This document shows, in pieces, positions 44,494 to 54,305 of a stretch of DNA of 64,000 nt. Within the stretch, counting starts at the first letter, position 1. The number at the start of each line of letters is the position of its first letter. Made by a program: the position numbers and the translations under genes. Origin of the DNA: Hyphomicrobiales bacterium (GTDB lineage Bacteria > Pseudomonadota > Alphaproteobacteria > Rhizobiales > CAJQND01); assembly GCA_028285595.1 (NCBI GenBank), contig JANQOW010000075.1, positions 62,001-126,000 on the forward strand, read 5' to 3'. Below the pieces are notes generated by a model. The model made no database searches. It had not been told where the DNA came from and was given only the letters and a program-made list of their open reading frames with translations.

Positions 44494-45147
44494 ATGGCGA
44501 AAGCGAAACTGACAATCTCTTCGAAGAACTATTCGGCTTGGTCGCTGAGAGGCTGGCTCTTGTGCCGCATGGCGGGGCTGGATTTTAAAGAAGAGATCGT
44601 CGATCCCGATGATCCAGTCATCCGCCAGGAACTGCTGCTTTTGTCGCCATCAGTTTTGGTGCCCAAGCTGACCCATGGTGACGTGGTCGTCTGGGACACC
44701 ATGGCGATCGCGGAGTATGTGGCTGAGTTGGCACCAAAGGCAGGCATATTGCCCAGTAAGCGCGCCGATCGCGCATACTGCCGTGCGATCTGCGGCGAGA
44801 TACATTCCGGCTTCGCCAATTTACGCTCAGCCCTACCGTTCAACCTCAAGGCCCGGCACGAAACGTTCAAGATCTTTTCAGGCGCCCGCCCCGACGTGGA
44901 ACGCGTGCGCGCGATCTGGAAGGATTGTCTTGCGCGATCTGGCGGACCTTTCCTGTTCGGAAAGCTCAGCATGGCTGATGCCATGTACGCCCCGGTCTGT
45001 ACGCGCTTCCGCACATACGCGGTCGAACTGGAGCCGGAGTTGGAGGCCTATTGCCAACGCATTTTTGACTGGCCGCTAATGCAAGAATGGACCGAGGCCG
45101 CACTTGCGGAGCCAGAAGAGATTGTCGAACTGGAAGTAGAGTTCTAG
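44494..45147 (+). CDS. Glutathione S-transferase family protein
   Basis: 217 residues. The N-terminal thioredoxin-like domain starts LTISSKNYSAWSLRGWLLCR and carries VPKLTHGDVVVWDTMAIAEYV, where the usual Glu/Asp-Ser contact is Trp-Asp-Thr. The C-terminal helical domain has MADAMYAPVCTRFRTY. ATG 44494 follows GGACGGAGA; the frame is open further upstream. It lies 55 bases before the DMSP lyase gene on the same strand and may be co-transcribed. One idea is that it handles the acrylate made by DMSP cleavage; this is inference. Confidence 0.88.
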   Translation: MAKAKLTISSKNYSAWSLRGWLLCRMAGLDFKEEIVDPDDPVIRQELLLLSPSVLVPKLTHGDVVVWDTMAIAEYVAELAPKAGILPSKRADRAYCRAICGEIHSGFANLRSALPFNLKARHETFKIFSGARPDVERVRAIWKDCLARSGGPFLFGKLSMADAMYAPVCTRFRTYAVELEPELEAYCQRIFDWPLMQEWTEAALAEPEEIVELEVEF

Positions 45148-45202
45148 CGCAAGCGCAACAGCACACCGGACCCCAAAAGCCAGCCCAAGAGTAACTGACA
45201 CT

Positions 45203-45907
45203 ATGAGTGAAAGCTTGATCGATAGCGATCCCGATGGGTGCATCTCACTGACACGTCACCTTCCTGACTGCCCCCAGTGGCTTTATCTTCTGCGGGAGTT
45301 CGACGATCTCTACAGGTATGGTTCGGCTGGCGGCAGTCGATTGATCAGATCCCATCGCAAGCGCGTGAGGGACGCCCTATCAGCGATCATGGAAGCCAAT
45401 CCGGAGATCCGAGCACGCGCGGCGGAGACAAAGCCTGTGGTGGCTCATCTGGACCGCGCGCTGGATCTTGGCGAGACAGGTGCTGTTCACGGGATGGCGC
45501 GGGCGCTGTCGCGGGTTACCGACCTGCTCACTTGGGAGTATGGATACGAGAAGGTCCCGAAAGCACTGGAGAAGAAGTACGCCTACTGCGAGATCCTTGG
45601 ACCTCGCGGTCCAGTGGTAAGCGATCGGCTCGTGTTGGGTTTTGTGCTGTTTGCCCCGCGAACCACCTATCCGCAACACAGCCATGAGGAAATTGAAGAA
45701 AGCTATATTTCAATCGCGGGAGCCTGGTCAGAAAATGATGCAGCGGTGCATGCGCCAGGCTCGCTGATTCTTAACCGGGCCGGCGCAGAGCATCGTATAA
45801 CCACAGCCGATAGAGAACCTTGTTTGCTGGCTTATGCCTGGACTGGGCCAGAAAGAAAACTGGCTGCTCCCGGCATGAGGTTTACCTCTAAGCGAACCAT
45901 GCGTTAG
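45203..45907 (+). CDS. dddL: DMSP lyase, DddL type
   Basis: 234-residue cupin enzyme that splits dimethylsulfoniopropionate into dimethyl sulfide and acrylate. The N-terminal half is helical; the C-terminal half has the DddL block WEYGYEKVP, YAYCEILGPRGPVVSDRLVL, FAPRTTYPQHSHEEIEESY and LILNRAGAEHRITT. Probable metal ligands are His159, His161, Glu165 and His197, with Tyr168 as a candidate catalytic base. DddL is known from marine Rhodobacterales and relatives. No signal peptide. A convergent MFS gene ends 32 bases beyond. Confidence 0.9.
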   Translation: MSESLIDSDPDGCISLTRHLPDCPQWLYLLREFDDLYRYGSAGGSRLIRSHRKRVRDALSAIMEANPEIRARAAETKPVVAHLDRALDLGETGAVHGMARALSRVTDLLTWEYGYEKVPKALEKKYAYCEILGPRGPVVSDRLVLGFVLFAPRTTYPQHSHEEIEESYISIAGAWSENDAAVHAPGSLILNRAGAEHRITTADREPCLLAYAWTGPERKLAAPGMRFTSKRTMR

Positions 45908-45939
45908 CCTCGGCGCCATGTCCCCAAAGGTGAATAAAG

Positions 45940-47169
45940 TCACGCGGTTGAAGGTTCACCGCGAGCGGACCGGTCATCCATAGAAAGCTGAATGGCTGCG
46001 GCAAGTGCACCAACGGCGACGAGCGATGCCCAGGCTACGGCGTAATCGCCGGTGAATTCGAACAACAGCCCGCCTAGATAAGCGCCCAGAAACGCACCAA
46101 TCTGGTGACTGAGAAACATCACACCGAACAAGGCGCCAAAATTGGTTGCTCCAAACATGGTGTTGATAAGAGCGCTGACCGGCGGAACCACACTTAGCCA
46201 CAACAGCCCCATCGCCGCGCCAAACATAAGCGTGCTCTCTACGGAAACCGGGAGAAATGCATAAGCCGCAATCACAACCGTTCGCAGCACATATATGGCT
46301 GCCAGAACGAACTTGTGGCCGTAGCGCTCACCCAACTGTCCGGCCGCTAGCGTTCCGGCCGCATTGAAGACGCCGATCAGGGCGAGGGCATTGGCGCTGA
46401 GCGATGCGGGCAAACCGCAGATGGCGATGAAATTCGGCAGGTGCGTGGCCACAAAGATTAGCTGAAATCCACACGCAAAGAATGCCAGCGTCATTGCGAC
46501 ATATCCAGGATGGCGCAAAGCGCGCCGGATCGACCCGATCGCATCAGGTCTCTCGGTCTGCGTTTGCTCTGAGGGTGACTTGTTAGCTTTGAATGCCAAA
46601 GCCAGCAGCCCCATCGCGGCTGCAAGGCCAGCAAGGATCAGAAGCGTCGTCTGCCAAGAAAAACGGTCAAGCGACCATTGCGTGCCAGGCGCGATGACAA
46701 AGGTGCCAAGCGAACCCGTTGCGGCCAAGATCGACACGGCCAATGCGCGAACCTTTGCCGGAGCGATTCGGGAGATGATACCTACCAACACCCCATGCGA
46801 GGTCGCCGCAACTGCAAAGCCGATCAACAACCCACCGCCGAGAAAGAGACCGAGCACCGAACTGAGGCTCATCAGCCATAACCCCAGAGCAAAGCAGATT
46901 GCGCCGGATATGATCACCAGCCGCCCGCCGAACCGATCGGCGAGCGCTCCCATGAACGGTTGGCCAATACCCCAGGCTAGGTTTTGAAGGGCCATCGCCA
47001 ATCCGAAAGTGGCGATGGATATGCCTGTGCCGTATGTCATCGGACCCAGAAACAACCCGAGGCTCTGCCTGATGCCCATGGAGGCGGACAGAACCGTTGC
47101 CGCCGCCACAAGGGTGATAACGAGCAGCATCGTCCAGGATTGCGTCGGCGCTTTGTCGTAACGGTGCAT
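45940..47169 (-). CDS. MFS transporter
   Basis: 409 residues, twelve predicted membrane segments. The loop 2-3 signature GALADRFGGRLV near 76-87 is clear. ATG 47169 with GGAGG 6 bases upstream. It is directly downstream of a TetR gene on the same strand and convergent with dddL. It may move DMSP, acrylate or another organic acid, or export an antibiotic; sequence alone does not decide. Length and topology are normal for the superfamily. Confidence 0.9.
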   Translation of the reverse strand: MHRYDKAPTQSWTMLLVITLVAAATVLSASMGIRQSLGLFLGPMTYGTGISIATFGLAMALQNLAWGIGQPFMGALADRFGGRLVIISGAICFALGLWLMSLSSVLGLFLGGGLLIGFAVAATSHGVLVGIISRIAPAKVRALAVSILAATGSLGTFVIAPGTQWSLDRFSWQTTLLILAGLAAAMGLLALAFKANKSPSEQTQTERPDAIGSIRRALRHPGYVAMTLAFFACGFQLIFVATHLPNFIAICGLPASLSANALALIGVFNAAGTLAAGQLGERYGHKFVLAAIYVLRTVVIAAYAFLPVSVESTLMFGAAMGLLWLSVVPPVSALINTMFGATNFGALFGVMFLSHQIGAFLGAYLGGLLFEFTGDYAVAWASLVAVGALAAAIQLSMDDRSARGEPSTA

Positions 47170-47225
47170 GTGAACCTCCAAGCCAGGAGGTCACAGTCAC
47201 GGAGCGACCTGGAGTAGTAAACTCA

Positions 47226-47804
47226 CTAGTCGGTATACACGGGTCTTCTTGCAGTTTGGCTCTCAAGCAACAAACGAGCGGCCTTTGCGGCGTCGCGAGC
47301 ATAGCTTGGATCTTTCTGCACCAGCATTCGCGCAACAGCACCATCAAGCAGCACCATAATCATCCGTGCCAAGGAAAAAGCGTCGGCGAAGCCTGCGCTC
47401 CTGATGTCATCTGCAAGCCATTCTTCAAATGCAGCCTTGTGGCGACGGGCAACTGCTAGCGCAGGATGCCCCGGACTATCTGCAAGTTCCACGGCGGCGC
47501 GGAGGAACCCACATCCTTTCCAAGTCTGTTTCTCCGCACTTGCAGCAAGCATATTGAACATGCGCTCAATCCGGTCTGCGAGTGCCCCCTCTAAGCCCGC
47601 CCATTTCTGATAACGTTCAATAGTCGGTTTGAGGCGGGCCTCAAGATAGGTTGCTACGAGTTCATCCTTAGACTGAAAATGGTAGTAAAACGTCTTCTTG
47701 GTTACGCCCGCTTTCTCGGCGATTCTTTCGACGCTGACCTCGCGAATGCTGCCCGCATAGAAAAGGATATCCGCAGCGGTAATGATCTGATCCTTGGTCG
47801 ACAT
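47226..47804 (-). CDS. TetR-family transcriptional regulator
   Basis: 192 residues. An N-terminal helix-turn-helix (KDQIITAADILFYAGSIREV, then VERIAEKAGVTKKTFYYHFQSKDEL) precedes a helical ligand-binding domain with CGFLRAAVELADSPGHPAL. ATG 47804; the frame is open to 47858. Followed by an MFS gene 56 bases on, the classic TetR/transporter pair, so it probably represses that transporter and possibly itself. Confidence 0.92.
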   Translation of the reverse strand: MSTKDQIITAADILFYAGSIREVSVERIAEKAGVTKKTFYYHFQSKDELVATYLEARLKPTIERYQKWAGLEGALADRIERMFNMLAASAEKQTWKGCGFLRAAVELADSPGHPALAVARRHKAAFEEWLADDIRSAGFADAFSLARMIMVLLDGAVARMLVQKDPSYARDAAKAARLLLESQTARRPVYTD

Positions 47805-47883
47805 CAGCTCAGGATGTAGAGTTATGCCGCCGTTGGCAAGTCTCCCCAACGATGGCACCTTCCATCCGACGTCATGCCGTTGA

Positions 47884-50800
47884 CTAGTAGTCCTTCTCGA
47901 AGATCACACCCGCACGAGAGGATCCATCTGAGCCTGCCGCCCCGCGAAGCTTGAAGTTCTTCGTCACTCCAAGATCAATAATGACCCTGCTGGTGGCTGA
48001 TTTTGTGGATTGTTCAACCCCGATGGAAAGGCGCTCATCGATCTGTTTGCCGATGCCCACGGCCGTTTCGCCAGATGGTGTTTCGGTTATTTCAAGCCAG
48101 TCAACCCCAAGGGTATCCTGAAGCCCGTCAAGCACGCCGTTGTTGCTGCCTCCGCTGAGCACTGCAATTGACCCGGCCAGTTGAGCGACTTGGAGTGGCG
48201 AGAGTTCGAGCAGATCGCGGTCAAACACCAAGCGCGCCAAGGCCTCTTCCTGAGGAAGCTCCGGGGACGACGTTACCGTGATGGTGGGCGCGCTCGCCTG
48301 TCCTGCGATCACAAGACGTATGGTGGAATCAGACGAGCGCGAGACAGCAACCAAGTTTAGTCGAGGGTCAAGATCACGCTCGAAATCAAGCTGACCACTT
48401 TCAAACACCAGACGGCGGCCCAACAGCTTGAGGACGCCGCGGCGCAATCCGAATGAGCCGTTAGCCACAAGTGCTGACGGGGTGCCCGAAAGCGTGAGGC
48501 CTCCGCCGAGCAAGGCGCTCAGTCCCCGACCACTAACAGAAATCGACTCCAATGCGCTGATACGCAGATCAAGCCGGATATCGGAACCGCCACCACCTCC
48601 TCGCGAGCGAATTTGCCGTATTTGTTCGCGCACCCTGGGCGGGGCCCGCCTATGCCGCACGTCTAAGGGCCGCAAGGCGGTTGGAGGGACTTCACTCAGG
48701 GTGATCTTGGTTTTCTTCAGGCCAATTTGTCCGCGCAACAAAGGCGAGCCGGCCAAGGGTCCGCTGAGCTGTAGATCTGCATCATATAAGGTGTGTACCA
48801 AGGTGCCATCGGCATAGGTGCCGTTTTGGATCCGTACTCGAACGTCGGCCGGGATTGGATCAGTCAGCCCAACCGTTCCAGCGACCTGAACGGTGCCCGA
48901 CTTTCCTGAGCGACCACGCAACGAGACAATGCGCAAGCGATCTTGAGAAAACTCGAAACGCCCGCTTGCGCCCGTAACCAAGAACCGTCCGTCCGCATCA
49001 CCTAAGGTGGCGTTGCTCAAACTCAGAGCACCGGCCATCTGAGGCCGCTCCGCAGTGCCGCGCACGCGCACGTTAAATCCTGCAGCGCCGCTCAGCCGTA
49101 CGCCCATTTCTGCCAACTTCGCGGCCACAACCCTCGTGTCAGCCGTTCCCGAAGCTCGGATATCAAAAGCGGGATCGGCTCGTGACAGGTCTATCTGGCC
49201 TTCAACCGCAGCGGAAAAGTCAGGCGCGCTTTTAACGGTTCCGTTAAGTGCGATTTGCCGGTTCTCGGTGCGCCCCGTAACGTCAGCCTGCAGTGACCGA
49301 AGGCCGGCGGCACGCAGCTCATTTGTGGTCAGGTTCCGCACACGAATAGCGTAAGTGCCTTTTGGTACTTCAACGTCTCCCTTAAGGCTGACACGACCAG
49401 AAACTGTGCCGCTTAACCCCCGAACGCCGGAGGGCACGGCAAGAGGAGACAGGGGAAGTCCATCCAGCACAATCGCCGCGTCCGCGTCAGGCAACAGTTT
49501 GCCGTCAACTTCCAGGCGTCCACTGCCTATTCTCAGAGCAGCCTTGCGCACATCAACGTTGCCACTTTCTTCGCGAACAATCTCGAAGGGCTTGCCGATC
49601 GCAAAATCAACCGTTTGCGCTCGCCCTTTCAGGTTCGAGACGCTCAAGATCATTCGGTCGTCGTCAACTTTCACATCCGCATGGGCGGTGCCGGACACCT
49701 CATCGCCCTTCACATCTATTTTGACTGCGTAGGCATCATCGTTGCTGCTTGTGGCCGTCGCGGTAATTGCATCAAACTCCAGTGTTGCGGCGCGCGCACT
49801 GACCAGTTCGGCTTTCCCACTGACGCGAGGGCTTCCCGTCAGGTCGTCAACTTGCACATCACCTGACACCCTTGCGGCTGCGAAGCCGTCACCAGCAATC
49901 CGGCTACCGTCGAAAACGGCGCGGAGCACGCTCTCGCCATCCGCATCCGTCAAGTTAAGGCGCGCATTCAGCGCACCACGCAACTTCATCAAAAACAGCG
50001 GTCCCAAATCGTTCAGATCCGGAGCGTTCAGGGTAAACCGTCCACTGGGCCCGGCTGATGCCGGAAGGCTGAGTTCGCCGGCGAGCCGGGCAGAGCCGGA
50101 CACCAATGAAACGTCGCGCAACTGTTTGACCCCTTCCGGTGTGGTCAAGAGTCGAGCCTGTGCTGAGAGCGGTTTGCCACCGAGTGTGGCTGTGAGATCC
50201 AAGCGGCCCGCAGGAGCATTTTCGTTAAGCGTTGCCTCCACTTCCAACTCAGGCTCAATCAGCGCCGCCCCAGCCAGCACCATGCTCTCACCGGAGGATT
50301 TAAGCTTTAGATTTGGCGCGGACCGAGGGCCAGTCACTGCCGCAACCATCTGGGCACTACCTTCCGCCTCCTCGTGAAGCAGGCTCAGATCGGGCAGGTT
50401 CCCATTGATCTTCAGATCGACGGTTTCACTCACAGTGCCTGAAAGAGACGCGGACAGCGCCGGACCGAGGACCTGCCAGCCAGATAACGTATAGTTTTCG
50501 TTGCTACCCCCTACCAGTCGCCCATGCAGACTGACATCGCCGCTCAGCAACCGGTCTACCAGTGACCAACCGGTCGCCGGCGAGCGGGTCGTGCCCTTCA
50601 CGCCGAGGTCAAAAGAACCTGTGGACAGATTGAAAGCACCCTCCCCCTCCAGAGTCACAGCCTGATTGGCAAAGCTGGCAGCGCGCAGGGTCACGGCATC
50701 CTGCTGGCGAGTTTCAGCGCCAAGTTGACCCCGAAACGGACCCAAAAGCGCGGCTGGCAGCATCCTTGACGGGCCTTGTGATGCTCGCGCGGTAATGCTG

Positions 50801-52065
50801 CCGTTCACCGCCGAACCAATCTGTGCCGGGTCGATCCCTGAGCCGCTGATATCAATATTGAGATCGCGCAAAACCGCAGCGTGCGATAAGACGTTCTGGG
50901 CCGATCCGGCGAACTTCCATTGAGGGGCAGCTATCGATCCGGCTACGTGTAGGTCAGCTCTCAGATCTGTCACCTCGACCGTTCCTAACGTGGGAAGGTC
51001 ATCCGCAATCTGGAGCGCGCGCGTTGCATCGCCGCGCAGGGCAACAGACAAATCAGTTGTGGTTCCAGACCAGTCAACCGGACCCGACGCCCGAACCTGG
51101 AGAACCGTATTTCCGAGGCGCATTCGCTCCACCTGAGCACGCGCGAAACCATCTTCAAACAGAATCGATCCAACAAGCTGAGTTGAACCCCCCAACAATC
51201 CTGCGAACTGCTGCGACACCAGGCGGCCAATCTCGCCATCTGCGTCAACAGTGAGCCGTTGGCCCGCGTCTTCAGCCGCCATCCGCGCGGTGCCCGCCGC
51301 AGCCGTCCGCCCATCAAGCAAAAGGGCGAACTCGCCGGCCCAGTTGTCTATGCTGCCCTTCGCCGCCACCGAAAGGTCGACCGCAGGCTCGTCGGGAATA
51401 TCGAGCAAATTGACCACGAGGCCGCTCTTGTTCTCTTTGAGCTTGAGAGCCACGTTGAGCAAGCGGCTGGCGGGATCCAATTGTATATCTGCGTTCAGGA
51501 GGCTGTCGGCGCCATCAGTCCGCTGAGCGGTAAGCTTAAGGGAAACCTCCGGAGGGCTCTGCTTTATGAGACCAGACCCGTCCGCAGAGAAGACAAACCG
51601 CTCTCCGGCAACCTGCTCTGAGACCTCCAATGCTGCGATGGAAATCTTCGTGATCACCGCATCTGTGAGGCTCTCAAGCTCCGCAGGCGTTTCCGGACCC
51701 GCGTTTGAAGCTGTGGCTTCGCTCTCAGGCAGTCGCTGAACGGCCACGCGTTTAATGGTCAGCGCATTGATTTGCAAACTGTCGGAGAGCAACGACAGAG
51801 GTTGCCAGTCTAGTGAGAAGTCTTCCAGCACCAACCATGCACCGCGCGCATCCTGCACCTCAATCCGGCTGGCGGAGACATCCCCGTCCAAAGCAATGCT
51901 GACACTGTCCACCACAACACGTCTGCCTTCGCTGGAAAGAATGTCCTCAAGCATCCCTTCCACGAGACCTTTGGCAGTCTGGTTCTGAGCCGAAACCATT
52001 TGCAGTGACACCGCGCTGAGCACAGCGCACGCCGCGATAGCCAGAGCGATCAGTACCTTCCGCAT
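47884..52065 (-). CDS. tamB: Translocation and assembly module subunit TamB
   Basis: 1393 residues. An N-terminal membrane anchor (about 1-26) is followed by a long beta-rich periplasmic bridge of repeated strands and a C-terminal DUF490/TamB domain (about 1050-1393), with VNGSFGLRRGVLKLLGRRLVF, LDFERDLDPRLNL and SSPELPQEEALARLVFDRDL. TamB spans the periplasm, moving phospholipids and helping outer-membrane protein insertion with TamA. The ATG overlaps tamA's TGA (TGATG). It may help assemble the large autotransporter-like protein at 5199-8900; that link is inference. Confidence 0.93.
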   Translation of the reverse strand: MRKVLIALAIAACAVLSAVSLQMVSAQNQTAKGLVEGMLEDILSSEGRRVVVDSVSIALDGDVSASRIEVQDARGAWLVLEDFSLDWQPLSLLSDSLQINALTIKRVAVQRLPESEATASNAGPETPAELESLTDAVITKISIAALEVSEQVAGERFVFSADGSGLIKQSPPEVSLKLTAQRTDGADSLLNADIQLDPASRLLNVALKLKENKSGLVVNLLDIPDEPAVDLSVAAKGSIDNWAGEFALLLDGRTAAAGTARMAAEDAGQRLTVDADGEIGRLVSQQFAGLLGGSTQLVGSILFEDGFARAQVERMRLGNTVLQVRASGPVDWSGTTTDLSVALRGDATRALQIADDLPTLGTVEVTDLRADLHVAGSIAAPQWKFAGSAQNVLSHAAVLRDLNIDISGSGIDPAQIGSAVNGSITARASQGPSRMLPAALLGPFRGQLGAETRQQDAVTLRAASFANQAVTLEGEGAFNLSTGSFDLGVKGTTRSPATGWSLVDRLLSGDVSLHGRLVGGSNENYTLSGWQVLGPALSASLSGTVSETVDLKINGNLPDLSLLHEEAEGSAQMVAAVTGPRSAPNLKLKSSGESMVLAGAALIEPELEVEATLNENAPAGRLDLTATLGGKPLSAQARLLTTPEGVKQLRDVSLVSGSARLAGELSLPASAGPSGRFTLNAPDLNDLGPLFLMKLRGALNARLNLTDADGESVLRAVFDGSRIAGDGFAAARVSGDVQVDDLTGSPRVSGKAELVSARAATLEFDAITATATSSNDDAYAVKIDVKGDEVSGTAHADVKVDDDRMILSVSNLKGRAQTVDFAIGKPFEIVREESGNVDVRKAALRIGSGRLEVDGKLLPDADAAIVLDGLPLSPLAVPSGVRGLSGTVSGRVSLKGDVEVPKGTYAIRVRNLTTNELRAAGLRSLQADVTGRTENRQIALNGTVKSAPDFSAAVEGQIDLSRADPAFDIRASGTADTRVVAAKLAEMGVRLSGAAGFNVRVRGTAERPQMAGALSLSNATLGDADGRFLVTGASGRFEFSQDRLRIVSLRGRSGKSGTVQVAGTVGLTDPIPADVRVRIQNGTYADGTLVHTLYDADLQLSGPLAGSPLLRGQIGLKKTKITLSEVPPTALRPLDVRHRRAPPRVREQIRQIRSRGGGGGSDIRLDLRISALESISVSGRGLSALLGGGLTLSGTPSALVANGSFGLRRGVLKLLGRRLVFESGQLDFERDLDPRLNLVAVSRSSDSTIRLVIAGQASAPTITVTSSPELPQEEALARLVFDRDLLELSPLQVAQLAGSIAVLSGGSNNGVLDGLQDTLGVDWLEITETPSGETAVGIGKQIDERLSIGVEQSTKSATSRVIIDLGVTKNFKLRGAAGSDGSSRAGVIFEKDY

Positions 52066-53966
52066 CAGAATGACTGTCCTATTCCAGCGTAAATGGCAAA
52101 GTCGGGATCACCTGAGCGCGGGTCGAGCGGAACAGCTATATCCAGCCGTATCGGACCGACCGCCGTGTAGTACCTGAGGCCCAAGCCAACACCGATCTGG
52201 AAGTCATCAGTGCCGCCGAAAAGCGTTTCGGCCGTGACCAATCCGCCATCCACGAACGGCACGACGCCGATGGTTTCGGTGAGCTTGGCTCTCGCCTCAA
52301 GTGAACCTTCGACCCTCGAGAGACCGCCGGTCGCTCCAAACCCGGCAACACGGGGTCCAATGTTCAGATAATCATAGCCACGCACCGATCCCCCACCGCC
52401 AGCATAAAAGCGTCTATGGGCGGGAATATCAGACAAGGTCGGCTGGGCGATGGTGCCTACCAACCCTCTAGCCGCAATCACAAACCTGGCGTTCTCATCA
52501 AGCGCGAGGTAGTGACGCAATTCCGCATCTGCAACGAAGAAGAATGACGTTGAGCTGGTCTCCAAGAGCGGTTCTCCAAGCAGCTTCGCATAAACACCGC
52601 GCGTAGGATCAAGCGCATTGTCGCGCGTATCATAGAGCGCAGTCACAGGCAGACTGACTGTTGTGTATGAGTTACGCCCAAAAGCATCGTCAATGCGGGC
52701 CCAATCGAACTTGGCACCGCCAGTGAGCGTGAGGTAGTCGTTGATCTTGCGAACGATTTCCGCCTCAAAAACCACGCCGCGCCGTCTGTAAGGATCCGGA
52801 TCCTCCTGCAAAATGGTCCCCTTCAAGTTGAGCCGGTTACTGGGATCTAAAAATCCAGGCACGCTGTAAAGCGCAGAGAACAGGGCATCGAACTCATCCA
52901 GATCATCAGCCTCAAACAAACGGCCCACACTGGCGTCAAGCCGAATGCTCTCAGCTTCACCAAACAGGTTCCTATGCTGCCAAAAAGTCTGCAAGGCTAA
53001 CCCATCCACACTCGAGTAGTACGCCCCCGCACCGATCGTCCTGCGCTTGCGCTCGGAAACCTTGATCAACACAGGATAGGATCCACTTTCGTCTGCCGTT
53101 TCATCCAGCGTCACAGACACGCTGGCGAGGGCTTCCAAGCTGGAGAGATTCTTGCGGATTCTTGCAATTGTCTCTGGATGGTAACGCTCACCCTGAGGCA
53201 CATTCGCCTGGCGTGCCAGAAATTGCGGGGAAAGCCGGTCTGCACCCTCAACCCGTACCGTGCCTAAGTTCGCGGTCGGCCCTAGCTTCACGTGCAGCGC
53301 AACATCGAGTTCGCGGGTAGCATGATCAGCCACAACCTCGCGTTTCGCAACCTCTGCAAACGGATGTCCGGCCCGCTGGGCGGCCCGCACAATCTCTGTC
53401 TCAGACTGGATGATGACACGTGAGGAGGCCCTCTCCCCGGAAATCAACCCGCTTTTCGCGGCGGCTTCGCGCACACTCGTGCTATTGCCTCCGACCAGTC
53501 GGATCGCGCCGAAGCGAAACACCGGCCCGGTATTGACGTGAACCGTTACCGGCACTTTGTCTTGGGGCGCACTGAGGGTTTCAGTGACATCAATCTGATC
53601 TGGTCGCCGACCCGCGATCAAGGTGCGGATGGTGGCGCCGTAGAAGGCCTCTTCAAACAGCAAGGCCAGCAAGTTGGCTTCATCGTCGCGAGCCCGCGAT
53701 ATCAGCCCTATCGTGCCAGAGGGCGGCTGGTCTTGTTTGCCGACGAGAAGAGAGTTCGCCCTAAGCTTGTCCAAAACGGCTGGATCATCGCGTTCCATCA
53801 GAACTTCGACTGTGTAGCTGACGGGGTCTACAATCTCGGACTCCGACGCCTCCTCTCCGCCGAAAAGCTTGACGCCAAAGAGCTCGAAGGCAACTGACGG
53901 TGCGGGCAAGTGCAACAGCAAGACGGCGGCGAGCACCAAGCCTAAACCGATCTTTTTCACACCCAC
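52065..53966 (-). CDS. tamA: Translocation and assembly module subunit TamA
   Basis: 633 residues. A signal peptide occupies about 1-26, cleaved after SVA. POTRA domains follow (about 45-290), then a 16-strand barrel of the Omp85 family (about 300-633), with GAYYSSVDGLALQTFWQHRN and the lid motif AGGGGSVRGYDYLNIGPR (VRGYD) near 520, ending in the terminal Phe expected of outer-membrane proteins. The start is GTG at 53966; GTG 53960 is an alternative. Forms the operon tamAB. Confidence 0.93.
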   Translation of the reverse strand: MGVKKIGLGLVLAAVLLLHLPAPSVAFELFGVKLFGGEEASESEIVDPVSYTVEVLMERDDPAVLDKLRANSLLVGKQDQPPSGTIGLISRARDDEANLLALLFEEAFYGATIRTLIAGRRPDQIDVTETLSAPQDKVPVTVHVNTGPVFRFGAIRLVGGNSTSVREAAAKSGLISGERASSRVIIQSETEIVRAAQRAGHPFAEVAKREVVADHATRELDVALHVKLGPTANLGTVRVEGADRLSPQFLARQANVPQGERYHPETIARIRKNLSSLEALASVSVTLDETADESGSYPVLIKVSERKRRTIGAGAYYSSVDGLALQTFWQHRNLFGEAESIRLDASVGRLFEADDLDEFDALFSALYSVPGFLDPSNRLNLKGTILQEDPDPYRRRGVVFEAEIVRKINDYLTLTGGAKFDWARIDDAFGRNSYTTVSLPVTALYDTRDNALDPTRGVYAKLLGEPLLETSSTSFFFVADAELRHYLALDENARFVIAARGLVGTIAQPTLSDIPAHRRFYAGGGGSVRGYDYLNIGPRVAGFGATGGLSRVEGSLEARAKLTETIGVVPFVDGGLVTAETLFGGTDDFQIGVGLGLRYYTAVGPIRLDIAVPLDPRSGDPDFAIYAGIGQSF

Positions 53967-54305
53967 GACCCTTCACCCAGATATATAGGTACTCATCGAA
54001 TCACTATAGAGTGAATCGCTGCTCCGTACTGAAAATTCGTCCAGAAAAAGCGCATTGTGATCAACAGCTTGGACGCCACTATCGGTCTGAAGTTTCGTCA
54101 ATCTGCAAGCGTATTGCAGCTTTCCAGGCGGTAGAGATCGATCTTTGCGGCAAGGCAACACCGGATGTTAAGAGTCGGCACCATTGCCCATGCCACCGCT
54201 GGCTGAATCGCCAAGAAGGGTGTTCACCATCTACGGTGCCATGAGCAAGCTGTGGAGACGTTCACTCCAAGCTTGGATCGTGACGTCCATCTAATGACTA
54301 ACGGG
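53967..54305. other. tamA upstream region, no gene
   Basis: No coding frame is supported. A palindrome, CTGCAA (54103-54108) GCGTA TTGCAG (54114-54119), lies about 140 bases before the tamA start and could be an operator. The tamA promoter must lie here. Confidence 0.5.

Noticed and set aside
49742..50377. 211-codon frame antisense to tamB
   Set aside because: Overlaps the conserved beta-repeat region of TamB and has Ser/Pro/Ala bias typical of a shadow frame.
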